This document shows, piece after piece, positions 1 to 7,766 of a DNA stretch of 29,369 bases; within the stretch, counting starts at the first letter, position 1; the number at the start of each line of letters is the position of its first letter. The DNA comes from Bacillota bacterium (lineage in GTDB: Bacteria > Bacillota > Clostridia > Acetivibrionales > DSM-1351). A model generated the notes under the pieces. That model saw nothing but the letters and a program-made list of their open reading frames with translations, ran no database searches and had not been told where the DNA came from. The position numbers and the translations under genes are program-made. Location of the stretch: assembly GCA_023443515.1 (NCBI GenBank), contig JAEZUC010000098.1, forward strand, positions 1 to 29,369, read 5' to 3'.

Positions 1-115
1 CCTGTTTTTGAAAGAACCCAGAAACCCAGTGCCACACTGTAAGCAGCATCTCCCAAGGTTGAAACCAACTGGCTTTGCCATAATATAAAGAAATTCTTTG
101 TCCACAGCTTTTCCA
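1..115 (-). CDS. MFS transporter, N-terminal fragment (gene runs off the left edge)
   Basis: Only the first 38 codons are in the window. The ATG at 115-113 is preceded by a run of seven G on the minus strand, five bases upstream, which serves as the ribosome binding site. The peptide starts MEKLWTKNFFILWQSQLVST and continues LGDAAYSVALGFWVLSKT. This charged start followed by the first transmembrane helix, with a Q-S-Q-L-V-S-T-L-G-D pattern, is typical of MFS exporters of the MFS_3/enterobactin-exporter type. It follows the MFS gene at 298-1527 in the same direction, so the two may be cotranscribed drug or metabolite exporters. The rest of the protein cannot be judged. Confidence 0.75.
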
Positions 116-297
116 TATTAACCCCCCCTAAACCTCAAAAGCCTAAATACATACAATCAATTAGCATCGGCTATTTTTTTGTATTGGCCTTTCTTTTTAC
201 TTCTTGCCATGTATCCTGTAACCGCAATAAATTGTGTTATCAGGCCAAAAATGCATACTCCTGTCCATGAGAAATGCGCAAGACTGAAGGAATAGCG

Positions 298-1527
298 TTA
301 TTTTTTTGCAAAGAGCCTTGCTCCTTTCAACAATACAAGTATAGGAATCATTAATACGATTATAGCTGCTCCGCATAAGATAAAACCAAAGCGGGCATTG
401 AAATTTTCTGTAATTGCACCGGCATACAGGTTGCCTATAGGAGTTGAGCCAGCAAAAACCAGTGTATAAATACTCATCACTCTTCCCCTGTGCTCATTAT
501 CCGTATTTAGCTGTAGTGCAGAGTTGGAGCTGGAGCTGAACATGACGAAGAAAAAACCAGTTACTGCCAGTGCCAAACCTGTAAGTATGAATGTATCAGT
601 AAAGGCAATTAAAATCAGCAGTAAACCAACCACAACAGGAACGGCCCGAAGTATAAACCTTTTGGGTTCTGACCTGCTGAAAGAGGCTACGAAAACTGCA
701 CCAAACAGCGAACCCACACCCATAAAGGACATAAGATAACCAAAACCGGCTTCATTCATATGCAGAATCTTTGATGTGAATACCGGCACAAGAACGCTGA
801 AGTTCGGAGCAAAGGTTCCTACTACTGCCATGATAATAATAGTTGTAAAAAGAATTTCATTTTTTAGTATATATCTAATTCCCTCACGGATATTTTGAAA
901 TACCGTTTTACCCTTTTCAATTGCCTGAGTTTTCATATTTATGGGCTTTATAAAAAACAAGCTTATTAGAACCGCCCCAAAGCTGATTGCATTTGCAAAA
1001 AAACAAACAGCCGGGCCTGAGTATTCCATTAAAATGCCTGCTATTGCAGGGCCTATAATTCTTGAGATGTTAAAAACCGTAGAGTTCAGGGCAATTGCAT
1101 TCATAAGGTCTTCTTTTCCCACCAACTCGATAACAAAGGACTGCCTTGCAGGCATATCTAATGTATTTGCCAGTCCAAGGGCCGTAGCCATTATTATCAG
1201 ATGCCAGTACCTTATATTACCTGTAAAGGCTAAAATTGCAAGAAGGAGTGTTATTAGCATAGATGCTGACTGAGTAATTATAAGAATTTTCTTCTTGGGA
1301 AATCTATCAATTATAACCCCGGCAAACAAGGAAAACAACAGAACAGGCAAAAATTGAAGTGCACCGATAAGCCCGAGCAAAAAGGGAGAATCAGTTAGTT
1401 TATATGCAAGTAGAGGCTGGGCAATATTCTGCATCCAGGTTCCTATTTGTGAAATACACATTCCGACCCAATAATACCTGAAATTTTTATGCCTCAAGGA
1501 TATAAACGGGTTGTTTAAATTTGCCAA
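298..1527 (-). CDS. MFS transporter (MFS_3 / EntS-like exporter)
   Basis: This is a 409-residue polytopic membrane protein of usual MFS length with about twelve hydrophobic segments. The MFS loop 2-3 signature is visible as GVIIDRFPKKK near residues 66-76. The N-terminus (FRYYWVGMCISQIGTWMQNI) is typical of the MFS_3 branch, which holds enterobactin and macrolide/multidrug exporters; the substrate cannot be told. The start is TTG at 1527, preceded by AAGGCGG four bases upstream. The gene is divergent from the TetR regulator at 1680, and a promoter for it lies at 1561-1590, so control by that TetR protein is likely. Oddity: the frame stays open for 46 more codons after the TAA stop, encoding a hydrophobic helix and a basic tail (see findings). 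Confidence 0.9.
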   Translation of the reverse strand: MANLNNPFISLRHKNFRYYWVGMCISQIGTWMQNIAQPLLAYKLTDSPFLLGLIGALQFLPVLLFSLFAGVIIDRFPKKKILIITQSASMLITLLLAILAFTGNIRYWHLIIMATALGLANTLDMPARQSFVIELVGKEDLMNAIALNSTVFNISRIIGPAIAGILMEYSGPAVCFFANAISFGAVLISLFFIKPINMKTQAIEKGKTVFQNIREGIRYILKNEILFTTIIIMAVVGTFAPNFSVLVPVFTSKILHMNEAGFGYLMSFMGVGSLFGAVFVASFSRSEPKRFILRAVPVVVGLLLILIAFTDTFILTGLALAVTGFFFVMFSSSSNSALQLNTDNEHRGRVMSIYTLVFAGSTPIGNLYAGAITENFNARFGFILCGAAIIVLMIPILVLLKGARLFAKK

Positions 1528-1560
1528 TTAACCGCCTTCTTTCCAGTCTAACTGATAATT

Positions 1561-1590
1561 ATTATACAATCAAACAACCACACTCTTCAA
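1561..1590 (-). promoter_or_regulatory. Predicted sigma-A promoter of the MFS gene
   Basis: On the minus strand TTGAAG (1590-1585) and TATAAT (1566-1561) are 18 bases apart, giving a perfect -10 and a fair -35. The MFS start codon is about 34 bases downstream of the -10. Assigned by eye. Confidence 0.55.
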
Positions 1591-1616
1591 CTATTCTCAA
1601 AATTTTCATTTTATTA

Positions 1617-1645
1617 TTGCAATTAGTATTACATTATTATACAAT
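1617..1645 (+). promoter_or_regulatory. Predicted sigma-A promoter of the tetR-aldo/keto reductase operon
   Basis: TTGCAA (1617-1622) and TACAAT (1640-1645) are separated by 17 bases. Transcription would start near 1652, inside the dyad operator at 1647-1660, and about 28 bases before the tetR ATG. Confidence 0.6.
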
Positions 1646-1646
1646 A

Positions 1647-1660
1647 CTACCAAATGGTAG
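1647..1660. promoter_or_regulatory. TetR-type dyad operator
   Basis: CTACCA-AA-TGGTAG is a perfect 6-2-6 inverted repeat directly after the -10 box and covering the expected start of transcription. A further GGTAGT half-site partly overlaps it at 1660-1665. The position, 20 bases before the tetR gene and within the divergent intergenic region, fits an autoregulatory operator that may also act on the MFS promoter. The binding protein is inferred from the neighbourhood. Confidence 0.65.
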
Positions 1661-1679
1661 GTAGTTTCGAGAGGTTAAT

Positions 1680-2255
1680 ATGAAAAAAACCGAAATACTG
1701 GATAAATCATTAGAGTTATTTGCAGACAAAGGATACTTTGGTACCCACATGGATGATATCGCCAAAGCTGTGGGAATTAAGAAGGCCTCCTTATACTCCC
1801 ATTACTCAGGAAAAGAAAGTATATTCACAGCTGTATTCAATAACATTTTAGAAGAATACTCTTCTTTTATTGATACTTTGACAGCTTCCACTGAAGAGAC
1901 AAACAGTCTTGAAAAACTAGCAAAGGTTTTTTCCGGATATTTGAATAAATGTAAGAACAACAATAAAATGATCTTCTGGGACAGATACTATTATTACCCA
2001 CCGGAATTTTTAAAAGATTATATTTTACAAAAAACATATGAAATCGAAATGCTTTTCATTAGCAAAATCACAATAATTATCCAACAGGGAATCACCAACG
2101 GAAATATCAGAAATATACCTGTAAATGATGTAGCTTTGTCCTTCTATTACATGATGATAGGTTTTGCCATGACGGTTAAATTTTACGATGAAAGGGAAAT
2201 CGACGGGGATATTGTTAACTGTATAAATGTATTTTTGGATGGTATAAGAAATTAA
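1680..2255 (+). CDS. TetR/AcrR family transcriptional regulator
   Basis: The protein has 191 residues, the usual TetR size. Residues 4-52 form the N-terminal TetR helix-turn-helix domain: an ILDKSLELFADKGYFGTHMDDIAK-like helix pair is followed by the recognition segment GIKKASLYSHYSGKESIF. The C-terminal ligand-binding part is not conserved enough to tell the inducer. The ATG at 1680 has AGAGG five bases upstream. The gene lies 25 bases before an aldo/keto reductase on the same strand and is divergent from an MFS exporter. This suggests a small detoxification or efflux regulon responding to a substrate or product of those two proteins. Autoregulation through the dyad at 1647-1660 is likely. 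Confidence 0.92.
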   Translation: MKKTEILDKSLELFADKGYFGTHMDDIAKAVGIKKASLYSHYSGKESIFTAVFNNILEEYSSFIDTLTASTEETNSLEKLAKVFSGYLNKCKNNNKMIFWDRYYYYPPEFLKDYILQKTYEIEMLFISKITIIIQQGITNGNIRNIPVNDVALSFYYMMIGFAMTVKFYDEREIDGDIVNCINVFLDGIRN

Positions 2256-2280
2256 ATTATAAGTTAGGAGGAGTTTTATA

Positions 2281-3276
2281 GTGAATGAAGAAATGAAGAG
2301 AAAACTTGGTCGGTCCGGCATTGAAGTAAGCGCATTAGGATTGGGCTGCTGGGCTATTGGAGGGCCATTCATTTATGCCGGAATGCATGATGGTTGGGGT
2401 GATGTTGATGATACTGAGTCAATTAAAGCCATACACAGAGCTTTAGAACTTGGTATAAACTTTCTGGATACAGCAGATTGCTATGGTGTCGGTCATAGTG
2501 AAGAAGTCATTGGAAAGGCAATTGCAGGAAGAAGGAACAGCCTTGTAATTGCCACTAAGTTTGGAAATTTCGGTAATGAGGCCACTAAAACCTTATATGG
2601 AGTCAATCTTGCGCCTGATTATATAGAAAGAGCATGCGATGCATCTCTAAAAAGACTCAATACCGATTATATCGACGTATACCAGCTTCATGAAGGTAAT
2701 ATATTAATATCCGATGTGGAACCCGTATGTATGACTCTTGACAAGCTTGTTAAAAAAGGTAAGATTCGTACATATGGTTGGAGCACAGATTTTATTGATG
2801 GTGCTAAACTATTTGCAGAAAGACCCAATTGTTCAGCTATCCAGCATTGTTTGAATGTTTTTGAGGATGCTCCTCAATTAGTTAAATTCTGTGAAAACAA
2901 CAACCTTGCCAGTATTAACCGCAGCCCTCTCGCTATGGGATTCCTGACAGGCAAATTTAATGCAGAATCTCTGTTGCCAAAAGATGATGTTCGAGGTGCC
3001 GGTCATTGTTGGATTCAATACTTCAAAGACGGAAAACCTGTACCGGAGTTCCTGGAAAAATTAGATTCAGTGAAAGAAATCCTAACCAGCAATGGTCGTA
3101 CTTTAGTTCAAGGTGCTTTGGCCTGGACTTGGGGTAAAAGTGGTAGCACTATACCTATTCCCGGATTTAAAACCATAAAGCAGGTTGAAGAAAATGCAAA
3201 AGCCATGGATTTTGGTCCTTTATCACAAGACCAAATGAACGAGATAGATGGAATTCTCTATCAAAGAGATAAGTAG
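2281..3276 (+). CDS. Aldo/keto reductase
   Basis: This 331-residue NADPH-dependent oxidoreductase has the TIM-barrel AKR fold. The opening RKLGRSGIEVSALGLGCW is the standard first strand. The catalytic tetrad is visible: D63 in NFLDTADCYG, Y68, K93 in IATKFGN and H137 in VYQLHEGN. The C-terminal STIPIPGFKTIKQVEENA segment holds the cofactor-binding loop. It starts at GTG 2281, with AGGAGGAG seven bases upstream; an in-frame ATG four codons later is a weaker choice. It is cotranscribed with the TetR gene (25-base gap). The substrate is unknown; AKRs of this group reduce small aldehydes, ketones or methylglyoxal-like compounds, so a detoxification role beside an exporter is reasonable. Confidence 0.92.
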   Translation: MNEEMKRKLGRSGIEVSALGLGCWAIGGPFIYAGMHDGWGDVDDTESIKAIHRALELGINFLDTADCYGVGHSEEVIGKAIAGRRNSLVIATKFGNFGNEATKTLYGVNLAPDYIERACDASLKRLNTDYIDVYQLHEGNILISDVEPVCMTLDKLVKKGKIRTYGWSTDFIDGAKLFAERPNCSAIQHCLNVFEDAPQLVKFCENNNLASINRSPLAMGFLTGKFNAESLLPKDDVRGAGHCWIQYFKDGKPVPEFLEKLDSVKEILTSNGRTLVQGALAWTWGKSGSTIPIPGFKTIKQVEENAKAMDFGPLSQDQMNEIDGILYQRDK

Positions 3277-3305
3277 AGATAATACACTTGTTATATTTTT
3301 CAATG

Positions 3306-3338
3306 GGGCTTGTAAATCATATTTGAGCTTACAAGCCC
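3306..3338. terminator. Stem-loop between convergent genes, probable bidirectional terminator
   Basis: GGGCTTGTAA (3306-3315) and TTACAAGCCC (3329-3338) form a perfect 10-bp stem with a 13-base loop. It sits between the end of the aldo/keto reductase gene and the convergent end of the glycoconjugate operon. Neither side has a strong T-run (TTAAAT on plus, TTGAAAAAT on minus), so termination efficiency is uncertain. Confidence 0.5.
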
Positions 3339-3373
3339 TTAAATCACTATAGTGGAATGTCTGAATATCCACA

Positions 3374-4384
3374 TTATGTATCCAGCAGCTTATATCTATT
3401 TCTAAATTTTTTACTTAAACAGAACTCCATTACACCTTTTACAAGACCATAAAATGAAACTACAGTAACTACCCAATGTACGCCAATAAAATACAGTAAA
3501 AAGCTTAAGCCCTTTTCTTTAAATACAAAGATATATTGGCCTATATCAAATAATATAAACAAAAATATACTTGCAATTGCTAAAAAAATAAAATAAATAC
3601 TAAGGAAGCTTGCCGGCAGCAGTACTGTACTAAATCCTGCAAACATCATACCCATTGCTCTGCTGGGAGTTTCAAACCCCTTTGACATTTTTTTCCTTTG
3701 TGCGTAAAAAGGAATCCTTAGCCTGGCCCTCTCAAAAATTTTTTTGCACAATAAGCCCAGTTTATATTCATCATCATGATATCCTTGTACTTTAGTTGTC
3801 AAAAGCAATTTGTAATTTACATTAATTCTAAAACCTATTTCCAAATCCTCAACAGATGCTCCTTCTATTTTTTCATTGAACTTTCCTATTTCATAAAAAA
3901 CATCTCTTCTGATAGCTCCTAGTGAAACAAATGCGGGTGTGACATAACCTTCTGAACTTATACGCCAATAATGCCCTTGCAGTATACGGTATTCTTCAAC
4001 TAAACTATCGTTATACAATGGTTCTTTTGCATAAATACCACATACCGAACCTAAAGAATCATCGTTCTTAAATGCAATAACTGTATTTTCTATAGCATCC
4101 TCAAATAAAGCAACATCACTATCCAAGAAAAATAATATATCTCCGCTGGAATTATCTGCCCCCAGATTTCTTACTGCCGAGGCACCTTTATTTATTTTAC
4201 TTTTTATAATTTTACAAGGATATTTCGAAGCAATTTCAACGGATTTGTCTGTACTTCCATCGTCAACAAAAACAATTTCAATATTTTTATAAGTTTGACG
4301 AATTACTGAATCCAAACAAACTTTTATAGTTTTTTCATAATTATAATTGGGGATGATTATGGAAACCAAAGGTTTATCTTTCAT
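3374..4384 (-). CDS. Family 2 glycosyltransferase with C-terminal membrane helices
   Basis: This 336-residue GT2 (GT-A fold) enzyme would transfer a nucleotide-activated sugar to a lipid or glycan acceptor on the inner face of the membrane. It opens with PLVSIIIPNYNYEKTI; the nucleotide-binding DDGS is at residues 41-44 and the metal-binding DSD motif at 88-90 (ILFFLDSDV). A GxxVEDLEIGFRI-like segment near residue 175 supplies the acceptor-side acidic residues. After about residue 235 come two to three hydrophobic segments that anchor it in the membrane. The ATG at 4384 has AAGGAGG eight bases upstream. It is the last gene of the minus-strand glycoconjugate operon, 25 bases after the other GT2 gene. 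Donor and acceptor are unknown. Confidence 0.9.
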   Translation of the reverse strand: MKDKPLVSIIIPNYNYEKTIKVCLDSVIRQTYKNIEIVFVDDGSTDKSVEIASKYPCKIIKSKINKGASAVRNLGADNSSGDILFFLDSDVALFEDAIENTVIAFKNDDSLGSVCGIYAKEPLYNDSLVEEYRILQGHYWRISSEGYVTPAFVSLGAIRRDVFYEIGKFNEKIEGASVEDLEIGFRINVNYKLLLTTKVQGYHDDEYKLGLLCKKIFERARLRIPFYAQRKKMSKGFETPSRAMGMMFAGFSTVLLPASFLSIYFIFLAIASIFLFILFDIGQYIFVFKEKGLSFLLYFIGVHWVVTVVSFYGLVKGVMEFCLSKKFRNRYKLLDT

Positions 4385-4409
4385 ATAATATACCTCCTTC
4401 GTGTTAATC

Positions 4410-5615
4410 TTAATGCCTTAGCAACTTTATAAAGGGCTGCTTAATAAAAGCAAGAAAGAATATTTTCATTAACCAAACAAGTCTATTGTTCGGATACTTC
4501 TTCTTAAGATATTTCATGTGATTTTTTATGCTTTTCTTGTCTAGGATTCTGGACACGGGAAAATATTTGACAGAGCCTTTTGTTTCACCAAGAAATTGTA
4601 CCCATATATGAAGATCACTATTTTCAAGATGATCATGAACTATAATTTCATTTCCTTGTATATTTGCCAAATCTTTTATTGAATTCTTTATCTTTTCCAA
4701 GGAACTTGAATTTTCCACGTGTATTAGATGTTTTTTAGAGCTTTTTACTACTTTTTTGTTCAATCTTGTATGCATTTTAAGAGAACTGTACACAATGACT
4801 TTCAGTTTTGGTATTACTTTATTCAAATCCTTATATGTTCTGTATATTATTGCAACATTCTTATACTGTTCAAGTACCTTATCAGTGCTGCGTAAGGTTC
4901 CGTATACTTCACCATGATATTGATGCAAACCCTCAAGCTTGTGATTTAATACAAGTTTAACTCCTGCCTTTGTTAACCTGTAACCCAACTCCTGATCATC
5001 AAAGCCCCAACCGCGAATGTTTTCATTAAATCCCCCTACCAGCTTTAGATACTTTTTGGGTATAGAAACATTGCAGGTATAGAAATAAAGCCACATATTT
5101 GTATACGAAGAAGGGTTGTAAGATAATTTGTTAAAGTAGTAATGCCTATCTTCATAATACTTCATTTCAGGTTTATTAATATTTATCTTGCTAAAAATTG
5201 AACCGTCGGAAACTTCACAAGGATGCACTGGTTCATCCAGCATAAAACGCATACCTACTACAGCTATATCCGAATTTACTTCATAGCACATATTGAGATT
5301 CTTTAGATATGAATTATTTATAATCATATCTGCATCAAGAAAAACAATGGTTTCACCCTTTGCAATTTTCCATCCTCTATTTCTTGCCGCATTCCTGCAA
5401 GATTTCTCTGTCCTGTTAATATAAATATATTCTAAGCTGTACGTAAGATTCATTTTTTGAATACACTCATATGTCCCGTCATTTGAGCCGTCGTCCACAA
5501 TGACTACCTCATATTCATCCGGACTGAAGCCTAATTGTTTGTTCAGTGACTCCAAACAATTGACAAGATAGTCTTTATAATTATATGTGATAATTACAAA
5601 ACTAAATTTTTTCAC
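4410..5615 (-). CDS. Family 2 glycosyltransferase with galactosyltransferase-like C-terminal motif
   Basis: I start this gene at GTG 5615 because GGGAGG lies seven bases upstream and the peptide then begins directly with the GT2 first strand (MKKFSFVIITYNYKDYLVNC). A longer frame to 5753 would overlap the upstream gene and adds 46 residues unlike the family. The 401-residue protein has DDGS at 41-44, DAD at 94-96 and GWGFDDQEL at 202-210; the last is the Glyco_transf_7C-type motif seen in polypeptide GalNAc-transferase-like and chondroitin-polymerase-like GT2 enzymes. Residues from about 290 on form a lysine-rich C-terminal extension without an obvious family. It sits 95 bases after the kinase-nucleotidyltransferase fusion, which may make its sugar donor. 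Confidence 0.88.
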   Translation of the reverse strand: MKKFSFVIITYNYKDYLVNCLESLNKQLGFSPDEYEVVIVDDGSNDGTYECIQKMNLTYSLEYIYINRTEKSCRNAARNRGWKIAKGETIVFLDADMIINNSYLKNLNMCYEVNSDIAVVGMRFMLDEPVHPCEVSDGSIFSKININKPEMKYYEDRHYYFNKLSYNPSSYTNMWLYFYTCNVSIPKKYLKLVGGFNENIRGWGFDDQELGYRLTKAGVKLVLNHKLEGLHQYHGEVYGTLRSTDKVLEQYKNVAIIYRTYKDLNKVIPKLKVIVYSSLKMHTRLNKKVVKSSKKHLIHVENSSSLEKIKNSIKDLANIQGNEIIVHDHLENSDLHIWVQFLGETKGSVKYFPVSRILDKKSIKNHMKYLKKKYPNNRLVWLMKIFFLAFIKQPFIKLLRH

Positions 5616-5710
5616 ATAGAAGACCTCCCGTATATTAGTGTCTAAATTCAAGTAGAACAAAATTAGTTTATAATGACCGGCGAAAGGACATACCCTCTTC
5701 ACAAGCATTC

Positions 5711-7690
5711 TTAGCCAGTGACTTTGAGATCCATGGTTTCTCCTGAAAAACATCTTATGGTTTCACGATATGCAGCCGGATTCCCGATATCAAAAGCTTT
5801 TCCCTGAGGGATAAATGCAAACATACCTTTTGTCCTACGGATTTCGTCAAGCACCGGTGTCAGCTCATATTCACCGTTTATCATCCTTTCTTCCCTGATA
5901 TTTCTGTCTAGTATTTCAAAAACATCCGGGTTCAGAATATATTGTCCGAAAACCGAAAAGTATTTTTTATCTCCGTTCTTAATATGTACCCCAAGATTTT
6001 CCTTGGCATAATCACTGGTAGGTTTTTCAAAGATTTTTGTTGCGGACAGGAGAGTTTCTTCTTCATTTTCCCAACACCCGCATACAATTCCATGATTTGA
6101 TACATCTGATAAAGAAACCTCTCCGATTGCTGCTGTCATCTGACCGCCAACAATATCATAAGCTTCAATAGTCTGTGTCGCACAAGGCTTGTCAGAATAC
6201 GATGAAAACAAATGATCCCCAAGAACAAGCAGTACCGGTTCACCATTTGTAAAGCTTCTGCTTTGATAGACGGCGTGACCCAGCCCTAGTCTTTCATTCT
6301 GGTAGACAAATGTTATTTTCTCTCCGATTCTTCTGATTTTAAGATCATATTCCCTCATTTCGGGAGAAACTTTACTCATATGCTCAATAGAAAGCTCACT
6401 ACTAAAAATAGCTTCGATGAACCTTCTGTCATTTTCGGAAATAATGAGACAAATTTCTTCTATACCAGCACTATCAAGCTCTTCAAGAAGGATTAGAAGT
6501 GCAGGCTTAACAAGTCCGTCCCTGTCTACAATGGGAAAAAGCTCCTTTTTAAATGTTCTTGTTGCAGGATACATCCTTGTGCCAAAACCTGCAATGGGAA
6601 CTATCGCTTTTCTGACACTCTTGCATTGCTTTATATCAAGAGTGTATGCTTCCAAACCATATTGATGAGACAGATATTTAACAAGACTGATCTGGCTCTC
6701 CTTGTCTTTAGCTATAAACTGTATTGAGCCGTCACCCTGTGAGCCTATTCCTTTTCCACCCCATACAAATTTTTGTATATTTTGATCAAATAGTACCGTG
6801 TGCAATTTCACTGCTTTAAGTTCTTCGGGTGAAGCAGGTGCCACTTTTTCATCGAAAATCCTTTGAGACTCCTGCATAAGCTGCCCTATTCTCTCAGCAT
6901 CACCTGCTTCTATTGCCTTTTTTACCTCTGCTACAATCCGTACATTATCAATCCCCAGTGCTTCATGAACTTTTCGCTCCATATCGTTTTGGGGAAATGG
7001 ATAGCATTTGTTTAGATCTGACAGTATTTTTTTGGTATCCTTGCTTGCTTGTAAGTCTGCAAAAACCCAATAAAGCTCTTCACCAACCTTGAGACGTTCT
7101 ATATTTACAGAATCGCCGTCTATAGTCATACATATAGGATTCCTGCCAAAAGAACAGCCCTGATCCAAACGTCCACATCTCGACGGGGTTAAGAGTTCTC
7201 CTCTATAGGCTATCTCCATTTCACCCCGTATACTCAATCGCAGATCATATAGTTTGTTGAATGCTCTTGCTACCAGTACGCACATGGCAGCACTAGAGGA
7301 TAGGCCTTTCTTCAGAGGCAGCGTCATTTCATAGCAATCAAGTGTAATGCCTCCAACGTTATAATGCTCAATAATGTAGGCAACAACCCCTGCCGCGTAT
7401 GAAAAGAATCCTCCTTTTGAAGCAATTGATTTTAGTATTTTTAAATCCATTGGCTCTTCAAAAATTTCAGTCTTCGTACCATCAGGAAGCACCGATTGAA
7501 TTCTTATGTTCTTTGACCTTTTCGCTTTTGCTTTAATGCATTGTTCAATGCCTACTATAATTGCACTGCCTGGAACAATATCGGCATTGATTTTTGTATA
7601 TGCCCCGGCCCAATCGGTATGTTCTCCGAAAAGGCAGAGACGACCAGGCACCATCAAATCAATTTCTTCATTTATATAAGTATTTTCCAC
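5711..7690 (-). CDS. Fused GHMP sugar kinase and sugar-1-phosphate nucleotidyltransferase
   Basis: This is a two-domain enzyme of about 659 residues. Residues 10-355 are a GHMP (galactokinase-type) sugar kinase: substrate motif GRLCLFGEHTDW at 16-27, ATP loop KKGLSSSAA at 127-135, catalytic Asp in CGRLDQG at 172-178 and a glycine-rich third motif VWGGKGIGSQGDGS near 309-322. Residues 361-650 are a full-length GalU-like nucleotidyltransferase with AIVPIAGFGTRMYPATR, a KKELFPI lysine and a VLGDHLFS metal site. One polypeptide could thus phosphorylate a free sugar at C1 and activate it with UTP or another NTP. I chose GTG 7690 because the upstream GTG at 7702 lies inside the GGAGGTG ribosome binding site. 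The domain order is the reverse of the Bacteroides fucokinase/GDP-fucose pyrophosphorylase (FKP). The sugar is unknown. Confidence 0.88.
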   Translation of the reverse strand: MENTYINEEIDLMVPGRLCLFGEHTDWAGAYTKINADIVPGSAIIVGIEQCIKAKAKRSKNIRIQSVLPDGTKTEIFEEPMDLKILKSIASKGGFFSYAAGVVAYIIEHYNVGGITLDCYEMTLPLKKGLSSSAAMCVLVARAFNKLYDLRLSIRGEMEIAYRGELLTPSRCGRLDQGCSFGRNPICMTIDGDSVNIERLKVGEELYWVFADLQASKDTKKILSDLNKCYPFPQNDMERKVHEALGIDNVRIVAEVKKAIEAGDAERIGQLMQESQRIFDEKVAPASPEELKAVKLHTVLFDQNIQKFVWGGKGIGSQGDGSIQFIAKDKESQISLVKYLSHQYGLEAYTLDIKQCKSVRKAIVPIAGFGTRMYPATRTFKKELFPIVDRDGLVKPALLILLEELDSAGIEEICLIISENDRRFIEAIFSSELSIEHMSKVSPEMREYDLKIRRIGEKITFVYQNERLGLGHAVYQSRSFTNGEPVLLVLGDHLFSSYSDKPCATQTIEAYDIVGGQMTAAIGEVSLSDVSNHGIVCGCWENEEETLLSATKIFEKPTSDYAKENLGVHIKNGDKKYFSVFGQYILNPDVFEILDRNIREERMINGEYELTPVLDEIRRTKGMFAFIPQGKAFDIGNPAAYRETIRCFSGETMDLKVTG

Positions 7691-7766
7691 TAAAAATTTC
7701 ACCTCCAGAATATTACCGTATCCTCCAGATAACAGGCAACTATAACTTTATACAATTTTTGCTTCA

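Noticed and set aside
121..129. Run of seven C, considered as a phase-variable homopolymer
   Set aside because: Read on the minus strand it is the G-rich ribosome binding site of the MFS fragment; nothing else suggests phase variation, though length variation could still affect translation.
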